Shown: in pieces, positions 7,887 through 13,771 of the stretch
Layout of the letters: each line of letters opens with the position of its first letter
How positions within the stretch are numbered: the stretch's first letter is position 1
Assembly (NCBI GenBank): GCA_035628055.1
Contig: DASPKO010000069.1
Location: 1 to 14,845, forward strand
DNA: 14,845 nucleotides
From: DASPKO01 sp035628055
GTDB taxonomy: Bacteria; Planctomycetota; Phycisphaerae; Phycisphaerales; UBA1924
Reading direction: 5' to 3'
Notes under the pieces: model-generated
What the model was told of the DNA's origin: nothing
The model's input: the letters and a program-made list of their open reading frames with translations, nothing else
Databases searched by the model: none
Program-made: the position numbers and the translations under genes

Positions 7887-8726
7887 CTACATCCGGAAAT
7901 GCGGCCGACCGAACTCGCCGATGACGATGGTCCAGACGGGCACCCACGTGCGCGCTTCGTCGTCGTACGCGAAGGCGAGCTGGATGTGCATGGGCCCGTT
8001 GACATCCCGTCCGCGGGCGCGGAGGGTCTCGACCTGGTCCGGGAACATGAGCTCCGGGACGATCTTGAAGTCGCCGACGAGCGTGACCCAGGCGATGGGA
8101 TGGAGGTCTAACTGCGCGTCGCCGACGATCTCCAAGTAGCGTGGAAACTCATAACTGGGGAGCGCGATCTCGCCGGCCCCGCTCGGGTTGGTGTGCGTGG
8201 AGCGAAGGCCATAGCCCGCCCGGGTCTGATCGACGTGGAGCGCTGCCCACTCCGCGCGGCAGTTGCGTGGGGACCTCCAGACGCGCGCCATCTGGGCGAC
8301 CGGGTCTGTGCCGTTCCAGCAGGGATCGGTGTCGGTGCGGAACCCGCCGCTGCGCAGGCTCTGGACTATGGCGGCCATCTTGGCGTCCGCGGTCCCACCC
8401 CGGGCACGCATCCAGGCGTCGTAGGAGTAGAAGTCCTCCGCCAGGATGCTCGTGATGACGGTCTCCACGTCCTTCCGGAGCTGGGCCGCGAGCTCGGGAT
8501 CGAGGCCGTCCTTCTCCCAGGCCGGCGCCGCGAGGGCGGCGATTCGGCGCGCGTTCTCCCGGGCCTCGGCCGCGTCGGCCGGCACGGGGGACGAGGTCGG
8601 CGCCGGCGGGGTCGGGCCCAGAGCCGGGGCGGACCGCCCGCCCGCGACCACGGTAATCAGCGCAGCGAGGCTGACTCCCGTAGCCAACCACACCCGGCGC
8701 GGACTCGGACGGGGCGCGACAGTCAA
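7887..8726 (-). CDS. Exported or membrane-anchored protein of unknown function (last gene of cassette)
   Basis: A 279-residue protein I do not recognise. A basic N-terminus (RPSPRR) is followed by a hydrophobic stretch at about 13-30 ending in AGG, which may be a signal peptide or a single anchor. A Pro/Ala-rich linker (37-52) leads to a helical segment (53-125) and a mixed, probably folded C-terminal domain (190-279) rich in Trp, Phe and Val. There are only two cysteines (C136, C156), unlike its upstream neighbour. The start is taken as TTG at 8726 because its last bases overlap the TGA of the Cys-rich gene (TTGA, 8723-8726), an arrangement typical of translational coupling; GGTGG lies four bases upstream. 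Another TTG at 8741 would add five residues. It is the last gene before the terminator. Confidence 0.75.
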   Translation of the reverse strand: MTVAPRPSPRRVWLATGVSLAALITVVAGGRSAPALGPTPPAPTSSPVPADAAEARENARRIAALAAPAWEKDGLDPELAAQLRKDVETVITSILAEDFYSYDAWMRARGGTADAKMAAIVQSLRSGGFRTDTDPCWNGTDPVAQMARVWRSPRNCRAEWAALHVDQTRAGYGLRSTHTNPSGAGEIALPSYEFPRYLEIVGDAQLDLHPIAWVTLVGDFKIVPELMFPDQVETLRARGRDVNGPMHIQLAFAYDDEARTWVPVWTIVIGEFGRPHFRM

Positions 8727-9049
8727 GGGACCACCGCGCAATAAGACTCGGGATCACCGGTGATGGGATCGAACCTAAAGGCACAGGTCCCCGCGGCGCA
8801 GCACGTGCCCCACGTCGACTTGCCCGTGGTGCAGTTCGCGTGGGAGCAGCAACGGAGCGGGAGGGCGCAACCCGTTGTCACGAGGCTGGTATCGCCCGGA
8901 CAAACCAATCCCCAGAGAGGACAGAACTTGCAGTAGCAGTAGCTCCGCTGGCTGTCCTCGGTTGTCGAAAGGATCTCCCAGTCGTTCATCGAGGCGGCCG
9001 CGGTGGCGAGACAGCAAGTGGCCATGGCGAGAAATGCGAGGCGTTTCAA
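8723..9049 (-). CDS. Small exported protein with 12 mature cysteines (possible MauA-like fold)
   Basis: A 108-residue protein with a classical signal peptide (KR, then a hydrophobic stretch, cleavage near ATAAA at 15-19). The mature part of about 88 residues carries twelve cysteines: 38, 40, 43, 50, 61, 67, 68, 73, 83, 84, 89, 104, enough for six disulfides. The start is TTG at 9049, preceded by GGAG seven bases upstream and placed right before MKRLAFLAM. From memory, the methylamine dehydrogenase light chain (MauA) also has six disulfides, a C-x3-G-x2-C segment (here 43-50), an S-L-T-x-C stretch and a later Cys-Cys pair, but I cannot align them here. The tryptophans that form the TTQ cofactor are not visibly matched. 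Its start lies inside the MauE-like frame and it is easily missed by gene finders. Function unknown. Confidence 0.78.
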   Translation of the reverse strand: MKRLAFLAMATCCLATAAASMNDWEILSTTEDSQRSYCYCKFCPLWGLVCPGDTSLVTTGCALPLRCCSHANCTTGKSTWGTCCAAGTCAFRFDPITGDPESYCAVVP

Positions 9050-9491
9050 GGTGAGTCTCCGAGGGCGTCGGAGCCCGCCCGCGCCACTCGAGCGCCAACG
9101 CGGCGCTCGTGAGGCACAGGAACAGGGCATTCCGGCTGAGTGAACTCTCAACCGTGGACCGCACCACCCCGCCGAAGCAGCCACACTCCGCGAGGCCGTG
9201 GGCCTTGCCGTAGAGCAGCAGTTCCGTGAAGGCGATGAGCACGCCCCCGGTCACGAGCAGGACGCCGGCGCGAAAGACCGCCAGGAGCAGGGTCAGGCCC
9301 AGGGCCAGCTCCAGAAGGCTCACGGCGCCCATGATGCCCGCAGAAAGCCAAGGCCATACGGGCCGAAGAACCAGCGCCGTGCGCTCCGCGTGGGCCAGCT
9401 TCGCGACGCCCCCGAAGACGAACAGGACGCCGAGGGCGGCGCCGAGCAGTTCGAGCAGAGCACGCGGCGCGGGACGGGCGGAGAGGCTCAC
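8775..9491 (-). CDS. MauE/DoxX-like redox-associated membrane protein (3' end uncertain)
   Basis: The first 140 or so residues form a MauE-like four-helix protein: TM segments near 12-32, 50-72, 74-93 and 119-137, FGGVAKL at 26-32, LLELALGL at 59-66 and the redox motif CGCFGG at 103-108. MauE is known to be needed for disulfide formation and folding of the methylamine dehydrogenase light chain. The start is GTG at 9491. The frame stays open to 8775, giving 238 residues, but beyond residue 145 or so it looks like an out-of-frame shadow of the Cys-rich gene, which it overlaps by 275 bases. A single-base slip before 9051 would end it at TGA 9046-9048, overlapping the TTG of the next gene. Either a sequencing indel, a real frameshift or a genuine long overlap explains this. 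Confidence 0.75.
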   Translation of the reverse strand: MSLSARPAPRALLELLGAALGVLFVFGGVAKLAHAERTALVLRPVWPWLSAGIMGAVSLLELALGLTLLLAVFRAGVLLVTGGVLIAFTELLLYGKAHGLAECGCFGGVVRSTVESSLSRNALFLCLTSAALALEWRGRAPTPSETHLETPRISRHGHLLSRHRGRLDERLGDPFDNRGQPAELLLLQVLSSLGIGLSGRYQPRDNGLRPPAPLLLPRELHHGQVDVGHVLRRGDLCL

Positions 9492-9510
9492 GCGCCGAGG
9501 GTACTGGCTC

Positions 9511-9556
9511 GTGACCGGACGACCAAGGCAATTCTATAAACAAGTAATATTGTGTG
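9511..9556. promoter_or_regulatory. AT-rich divergent promoter region
   Basis: This is the most AT-rich stretch in the window (9529-9552), set between the MauE-like gene (minus) and the polysaccharide gene leader (plus). On the plus strand GTGACC (9511-9516, four of six to TTGACA) and TATAAA (9535-9540, five of six to TATAAT) are 18 bases apart, a plausible sigma-70 promoter. On the minus strand TAGAAT (complement of 9531-9536) could be a -10 for the MauE-like cassette, but no good -35 was found for it. Confidence 0.45.
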
Positions 9557-10030
9557 CGTGAACCGGCGACCTCGCAATTCCTTTGTGTTCGCGGCAGCGC
9601 GCGGCGCTCACCCTGCCCGGTGCACAAGCGCACGTACGCGCGGCGGGAGCGCGCCGTGCGCCGCCGTGCACGGGGCGTGAGCCACAACCGAGTGAACGCG
9701 GGCGGGCCTCCATCGCCCCGGAGCCGGCGCGCGTCGGCCTGCTGCCCGCGGCGCCGCCTCGGACCTGCTCCGGGCTGGAAGGGCCGGTTCGGAGTCACCG
9801 GGCTCGCGGGGCGCCGCTCCCTACGCTCCTGCCGGCTTCGGACCTGGGTGCGGCTTGACAGAGCGTCCCGACCCGGGGACAGTCTCTGCACCTCCCGCGC
9901 TCGCACCACACACGGGAACTCGGGGTACGACAGGGGAACGGGGCGGCGGAGGGCCGCCGACGACGCCCTCGCCCGCGCCGTCCCCGCCCATGCCGCCCCC
10001 CAAGCCGAGCCCGCCCGAGGGTCAACGCCG
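9557..10030 (+). other. Long gene-free leader upstream of the sugar-phosphate transferase
   Basis: No credible gene is seen here on either strand: the open frames are low-complexity Arg/Pro/Ala shadows without start signals. If the promoter at 9511-9540 is used, this is a 5' leader of about 480 bases. It contains a long nested hairpin (9615-9676), a perfect TTGACA at 9855-9860 without a good -10 partner, and a C/G-rich segment (9940-10020). I recognise no known structured RNA. Confidence 0.5.
9615..9676 (+). ncRNA. Nested long hairpin in leader region
   Basis: Three successive paired segments nest in register: 9615-9625 with 9666-9676 (10 of 11 pairs), 9628-9634 with 9655-9661 (7 of 7) and 9638-9642 with 9650-9654 (5 of 5), closing a 7-base loop. 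That is 22 base pairs interrupted by small internal loops and one mismatch. It may be a leader RNA structure or a repetitive palindromic element; no T run follows, so it is not a plain intrinsic terminator. Confidence 0.4.
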
Positions 10031-11524
10031 GTGCTGAAGCAGCAACATCAGCTCTTTGTCGGCCTGCTGTGCGTGGTGGACGCGGCCATGGTGGTGGTGG
10101 CGTGCCTGGTGGCGTGGGCGGTGCGGCGCCTGGCGATCGAGGGCTGGTTCCCGCGGAGCTGGGAGACCTATCTCCGCGAGCCGCTCTTTGTCTTCCTGGT
10201 GCCCGCCGCGGTCTACGCCATCTGGTTCTTCGGGCTCTACCGCCCGCGGCGCGACCGCTCGCTGGTGAACGAGCAACTGCAGCTCCTCAAGGCGTCGACG
10301 GCCTCGGTGGTGGTGCTGGTGGTCTTCCTCTGGGCGGTGGGGTCGAACGTCATCATCCGCGAGCCGGCAACGCCCGCGCAGCTCCTGGACCCGAAGTTCC
10401 GCACGGTGGGCGTGCTGGGGATGCCCCTCGACGCCGGCAAGGTGCAGATCGGCTCGCTGATCGTGCTCCTGCCGCTGGCCCTGGGTCTGCACCGGGCGGC
10501 GTTTCGGCTGGGGCTGCGCGGATTGCGGCGGCGCGGCTGGAACCAGCGGCACGTGGCGATCATCGGGTGCGGGCGGCTGGGGCAGATCGTGGCGCGGACG
10601 CTGGAGCGCAACACCTGGACGGGGCTGCGCGTCGCCTATTTCATCAGCCACAACGAGCAGCCGCGCCAGGGCCAGTGCCTGGCCTGGCCGGTCCGCGGGG
10701 GGCTGGCGGACCTGGAGCGGACGCTCGACGAGCACAAGCCCGACGCCGTGTACCTGGCGCTCCCCGCCGGGCGGTTCGGCCAGCTCCAGGACCTGCTGGC
10801 GCGGCTGGAGAAGTTCGCGGTCGACGTGCGCATCGTGCCCGACGTGAGCCCGCGCTATCTCCCGCAGAGCATGGCCATCTCCGAGCTCGACGGGATGCCC
10901 ATCCTGTCGTATCGCGAGTGTCCGACGGCGGGCCTGGGCGGGCTCTCCAAGCGGGCGCTCGACATCGTCGGCTCGGCCGCCTGCCTGGTGCTCTTCGCCC
11001 CGCTCATCGCGCTGGTGGCGGTGCTGGTGCGGCTCAGCGGGCCGGGCCCGGTGATCTTCAAGCAGCGCCGCGTGAGCCTGGGCGGGCAGACCTTCAAGAT
11101 CTACAAGTTCCGCACCATGCACTACGTGCGCGACGAGCTGGGGCCCGGCGCGGCCCCCGGGTGGACCGAGCGCAACGACGCGCGCATCACCGGCCTGGGC
11201 CGCGTGCTCCGGCGCACCAGCCTCGACGAGCTCCCGCAGCTCCTCAACGTCCTCAAGGGCGACATGTCGCTGGTCGGACCCCGGCCCGAGCGCCCCGAGC
11301 TGATCCGGCGCTTCCGCGAGGACTGGCGCGGCTACATGCTGCGCCAGCACGTGAAGGCCGGCATCACCGGGTGGGCCCAGGTCAACGGCCTGCGCGGGCA
11401 GACCAGCCTGCGCAAGCGCCTGCAATACGACCTCTTCTACATCAAGAACTGGTCGCTGGGGTTCGACCTGCGCATCCTGGTGCTCACGCTCTTCCGCGGG
11501 TTCGTGCACCGCAATGCGCACTAG
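10031..11524 (+). CDS. Undecaprenyl-phosphate sugar phosphotransferase (polyisoprenyl-phosphate hexose-1-phosphate transferase, WcaJ-like)
   Basis: A 497-residue integral membrane enzyme that, in this family, moves a sugar-1-phosphate from a UDP-sugar to undecaprenyl phosphate, starting assembly of an exopolysaccharide or capsule unit. Order: N-terminal TM segments (about 7-31, 50-70, 88-105, 140-155), a Rossmann-like region with IIGCGRLG (177-184), a further TM at 311-335, then the catalytic domain with IFKQRRVSLGGQTFKIYKFR (342-361), RRTSLDELPQLLNVLKGDMS (394-413) containing the catalytic Asp-Glu pair D399/E400, VGPRPE (415-420) and GITGWAQVNGLRG (444-456). The frame is open upstream to 9554 but that part looks noncoding. 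GTG at 10031 has GAGGG about nine bases upstream and begins just before the first TM, so it was chosen. No other glycosyltransferases are seen nearby. Confidence 0.92.
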   Translation: MLKQQHQLFVGLLCVVDAAMVVVACLVAWAVRRLAIEGWFPRSWETYLREPLFVFLVPAAVYAIWFFGLYRPRRDRSLVNEQLQLLKASTASVVVLVVFLWAVGSNVIIREPATPAQLLDPKFRTVGVLGMPLDAGKVQIGSLIVLLPLALGLHRAAFRLGLRGLRRRGWNQRHVAIIGCGRLGQIVARTLERNTWTGLRVAYFISHNEQPRQGQCLAWPVRGGLADLERTLDEHKPDAVYLALPAGRFGQLQDLLARLEKFAVDVRIVPDVSPRYLPQSMAISELDGMPILSYRECPTAGLGGLSKRALDIVGSAACLVLFAPLIALVAVLVRLSGPGPVIFKQRRVSLGGQTFKIYKFRTMHYVRDELGPGAAPGWTERNDARITGLGRVLRRTSLDELPQLLNVLKGDMSLVGPRPERPELIRRFREDWRGYMLRQHVKAGITGWAQVNGLRGQTSLRKRLQYDLFYIKNWSLGFDLRILVLTLFRGFVHRNAH

Positions 11525-11540
11525 GACGAGGAGGTAAGAG

Positions 11541-11575
11541 GCCGAGGTATCCAGGTGTCGAGGTGCCGAGGTGGC
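11541..11575 (+). repeat. 35-base direct repeat, copy 1
   Basis: Identical over 35 bases to 11590-11624 (period 49). Internally it is built of degenerate 8-9-base units of the type CGAGGTGC. It lies in the convergent gap after the sugar-phosphate transferase. Confidence 0.9.
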
Positions 11576-11589
11576 TAAGCGGCGGAGGT

Positions 11590-11624
11590 GCCGAGGTATC
11601 CAGGTGTCGAGGTGCCGAGGTGGC
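11590..11624 (+). repeat. 35-base direct repeat, copy 2
   Basis: Second exact copy of the 35-base repeat at 11541-11575. Bases 11601-11621 also pair with the inverted units at 11656-11676, so this copy forms the left arm of a long hairpin; copy 1 could pair with the same right arm instead. Confidence 0.9.
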
Positions 11625-11676
11625 GAGCCGCGCGCGTGGCATCTTGACACCTTGTACCTCGACACCTCGACACCTG
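11601..11676. terminator. Long repeat-derived hairpin between convergent genes
   Basis: Bases 11601-11621 are complementary to 11656-11676 with a single mismatch (11615/11662), a 21-bp stem with a 34-base loop. The right arm ends three bases from the stop codon of the minus-strand membrane protein gene. It lies between convergent genes, so it would be transcribed from either side. There is no T run, so action as a bidirectional terminator or mRNA end-protecting structure is inferred. Confidence 0.5.
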
Positions 11677-11678
11677 CT

Positions 11679-11948
11679 CTACAGGAGCAGGCTCGTGAAG
11701 GCGCCGATCACGCCCAGGCCGATTCCGAAGATCGAGAGCACGATCGCCCCGATGCTCAGCATCCCGCCGCTGACCCTCGGGGAGGCGGACATGAGGAGCC
11801 CGATCCCGCCCGCGACGAGCCCGGCCACGCCGGCGAGCAGGCCCCACATCGGGTGGCCGGTGAGCGTGATGACGACGCTGGCGATCGCGGCGACGATGCC
11901 GACCGTGGCGGCGGCCCCGGTGCGCTGGGTGGTGCTGAGCTCGGCCAT
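11679..11948 (-). CDS. Small three-helix membrane protein of unknown function
   Basis: An 89-residue, very hydrophobic protein. Three predicted transmembrane helices lie at about 11-30, 35-54 and 61-86, with Gly-rich packing (GLLAGVAGLVAGGIGLLM) and very few charged residues. The start ATG at 11948 has GGGAG six bases upstream, a strong ribosome binding site. I do not recognise a family; it looks like the small DUF-type membrane proteins common in planctomycetes. Its neighbour across a 166-base divergent gap is another small membrane protein. The 3' end abuts the repeat-built hairpin. Confidence 0.85.
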   Translation of the reverse strand: MAELSTTQRTGAAATVGIVAAIASVVITLTGHPMWGLLAGVAGLVAGGIGLLMSASPRVSGGMLSIGAIVLSIFGIGLGVIGAFTSLLL

Positions 11949-12005
11949 GGGGTGCTCCCTTCACGAGGAGCCTAAAGCGAGCGGGGGGGCCGAGCCCTAG
12001 GGACA

Positions 12006-12017
12006 CGGATCGATCCG
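12006..12017. promoter_or_regulatory. 12-bp perfect palindrome in divergent gap (possible operator)
   Basis: CGGATCGATCCG is perfectly self-complementary and lies in the 166-base gap between the two divergent small membrane protein genes. No promoter pair could be assigned with confidence in the gap. An operator role is inference from position only. Confidence 0.3.
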
Positions 12018-12114
12018 GCGCGGCGCACGGGCCGCATCGGGCGAGGTTCCACTACGCGCCGTGCCGGGGCGGGGCAAGAGTTGTGGGGTGAATACACAGC
12101 CGAAAGGGGACATC

Positions 12115-12369
12115 ATGCTTGAGACTCATGGCGGGCGCATGGCGCACACGGAAGGCCCGGTGGCGCGGGCCATCGAGGAGCAGACCGCCAAGCTGCCTTC
12201 TGACATCTTCCTCTGGGCCGCGGGGGCCTCGATCGCCGGTTCGCTGGTGCTGCAGATGCTCGGCCAGAAGGAGCGCTCGAACTTCGTGGGCCAGTGGGCC
12301 CCGACGCTCCTGATTCTCGGGCTGTACAACAAGCTCGTGAAGGTCGCCGGACACGACCAGCTCTCCTGA
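12115..12369 (+). CDS. Small conserved-looking membrane protein, unknown function
   Basis: An 84-residue protein. A hydrophilic N-terminus (1-30) including an amphipathic EEQTAKLPSD segment precedes two hydrophobic helices at about 31-48 (WAAGASIAGSLVLQML) and 59-75 (WAPTLLILGLYNKLV). I recall similar short proteins with the KLPSD, FVGQWAP and LGLYNK blocks in several bacterial phyla, but know no function. The ATG at 12115 was preferred to the upstream in-frame GTG at 12061 because AAAGGGGA sits just before it at good spacing. An intrinsic terminator follows about 125 bases after the stop. Confidence 0.85.
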   Translation: MLETHGGRMAHTEGPVARAIEEQTAKLPSDIFLWAAGASIAGSLVLQMLGQKERSNFVGQWAPTLLILGLYNKLVKVAGHDQLS

Positions 12370-12493
12370 TCGATGGCGATGGCGAGCCCGCGCCCCGGAG
12401 GCGACCCCGGCCGGGGGTCACGCGCCCGGACCAGTGGCGGCGGCGCCGGCGCCAGGCCGGCGGGTCCTACAGGTCGAGGGGGCGCACGACGGC

Positions 12494-12534
12494 ACGCACC
12501 CGGTCCCTCACAAGGGCCGGGTGCGTTTCGTTTT
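12494..12534 (+). terminator. Rho-independent terminator
   Basis: A perfect 10-bp stem (12494-12503 with 12517-12526) continues by three more pairs past a bulged T (12505-12507 with 12514-12516), with loop TCACAA, and is followed by TTTCGTTTT. This is a textbook intrinsic terminator on the plus strand. It ends the transcript of the 84-residue membrane protein and separates it from the secreted CAP gene. The 124 bases between stop and stem (12370-12493) hold no gene that I can see, only GC-rich palindromes (12403-12419, 12442-12453). Confidence 0.85.
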
Positions 12535-12637
12535 GCCTGGCAGCGCCGGCACCCGCTCGCGGAAGCCCTGTACCTGGGGATCCTTCTCTGCGGGGTGGTA
12601 GACTGCCCCGGGGGCGAACAGAGCGTGGAGCAAGGCT

Positions 12638-13771
12638 ATGGGTCATCCGTCCCGGGCGGTACGTTCGCTGGGTCTTGCGTTGGTCGCCGGCGCCGCCGCC
12701 CCGGCGCACGCCCAGGTCCCGTGCGCGGACCACGGCGTGCCGGTGGGCGGGGCCCCGAACTGGCGCGAGCGCGGCGTGCTGGTGCTGAGCAACGCGGTCC
12801 GGGCCGCCCCGATCGATTACCGCAACCAGTACATCGGGAACTTCCCGAACGTGCTGGTGATCTACCCGCCGCAGCCCCCGCTCCGCTGGAACGTGGCGCT
12901 GGGCCAGGCGGCGCGGGCGCACAGCACCGATATGGCGACCAACTTCTGCTTCCAGCACAACTCGTGCGACGGGACCGCCTGGGCCGCGCGCATCCAGTCC
13001 TACACGGGCAGCACCTGCGGCGTGGTGGGCGAGAACATCGGGGCCTTCCATCCCACGCCCCTGGCGGTCACCAACCTCTGGCTGCGCGATGAAGTCTCTC
13101 CCGGGGTTCCCGCCGCCGACGGCACGACGGACGGGCACCGGGCCAACATCATGAACGGGACGTTCCAGGACATCGGCATCGGGCACGCGTTCAACCTCGC
13201 CTCGCCCTTCGACCACTACTGGACGCAGGACTTCGCGTACGACTGCCCGCCGCCCAACAGCTTTGCCTGCGGCCCGCTCGCCGATGGCACCGCGATCCGG
13301 CGCAGCGCCACCCAGCTCGAGTTCCTGGCGAACTACTGGGCCACGCCGGGCGCGGCCCCGACGCAGTCGACCGTCGTGATCGATGGCGTGCCGCATGCGA
13401 TGGCCCCCTACCTGGGTACCACGGCGCGCGGGACCTACCGCGCGGTGCTCCCCCCGTCGGGCGCGTGCCGGTCGTTCTATTTTCTGTTCCGTGACGCCGC
13501 GGGCGGGGTGTGGCGGTACCCGGCCCGCGGGCACCTGCGCACCGGGGGCGACACGCCCTGCGACGAGACGTACCTCGCGGGCTGCCCGGCGGACTTCAAC
13601 GGCTCCGGGACGGCGACCACCTCCGACATCACCGCGTTCCTGGGCGCCTGGTTCGGCGACCTGGCGGGCGGCACCGTGGTGGCCGACTTTGACCTCTCCG
13701 GCACCGTGACCAGCGCGGACATCTCGGCCTTCCTGGGGGCGTGGTTCGGCGCGCTGGCCGGCGGATGCTGA
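12638..13771 (+). CDS. Secreted CAP/SCP-domain protein with C-terminal GC-type dockerin repeats
   Basis: A 377-residue exported protein. The signal peptide ends near AHA at 23-25. The CAP (SCP/PR1-like) domain spans about 45-205, with AHSTDMA (94-100), GENIG (131-135), GHRANIM (166-172) and YWTQDF (194-199), including the usual cavity residues H95, E132 and H167. A middle domain of unknown type (205-315) is cysteine-bearing. The C-terminus has two dockerin-like calcium loops, DFNGSGTATTSDITAFLGAW (319-338) and DFDLSGTVTSADISAFLGAW (350-369), and ends in Gly-Cys, the GC-type dockerin layout known in Phycisphaerales and thought to be an anchoring or sorting tail. In the first loop Ser replaces the usual Asp (NGSG for NGDG). 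GGAG lies seven bases before the ATG. Role is extracellular or surface-attached; substrate unknown. Confidence 0.92.
   Translation: MGHPSRAVRSLGLALVAGAAAPAHAQVPCADHGVPVGGAPNWRERGVLVLSNAVRAAPIDYRNQYIGNFPNVLVIYPPQPPLRWNVALGQAARAHSTDMATNFCFQHNSCDGTAWAARIQSYTGSTCGVVGENIGAFHPTPLAVTNLWLRDEVSPGVPAADGTTDGHRANIMNGTFQDIGIGHAFNLASPFDHYWTQDFAYDCPPPNSFACGPLADGTAIRRSATQLEFLANYWATPGAAPTQSTVVIDGVPHAMAPYLGTTARGTYRAVLPPSGACRSFYFLFRDAAGGVWRYPARGHLRTGGDTPCDETYLAGCPADFNGSGTATTSDITAFLGAWFGDLAGGTVVADFDLSGTVTSADISAFLGAWFGALAGGC

Noticed and set aside
9855..9883. Perfect TTGACA -35 box
   Set aside because: At 17-19 bases downstream only GACAGT or CAGTCT is found, poor -10 matches, so I do not call a promoter. The following GGGGACAGTCTCTG resembles some REP-like half sites but has no inverted partner nearby.
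9554..10030. In-frame N-terminal extension of the sugar-phosphate transferase by 159 residues
   Set aside because: The extension is Arg/Pro/Ala-rich low-complexity sequence with no family similarity; the GTG at 10031 has a ribosome binding site and begins just before the first transmembrane helix.
11528..11535. GAGGAGGT, a near-perfect Shine-Dalgarno just after the sugar-phosphate transferase stop
   Set aside because: No start codon follows at suitable spacing; the next GTG frame ends after a few codons.
12403..12453. GC palindromes (GACCCCGGCCGGGGGTC and GGCGCCGGCGCC)
   Set aside because: Almost no loop and no T run; expected by chance at this GC content, and a better terminator follows at 12494-12534.
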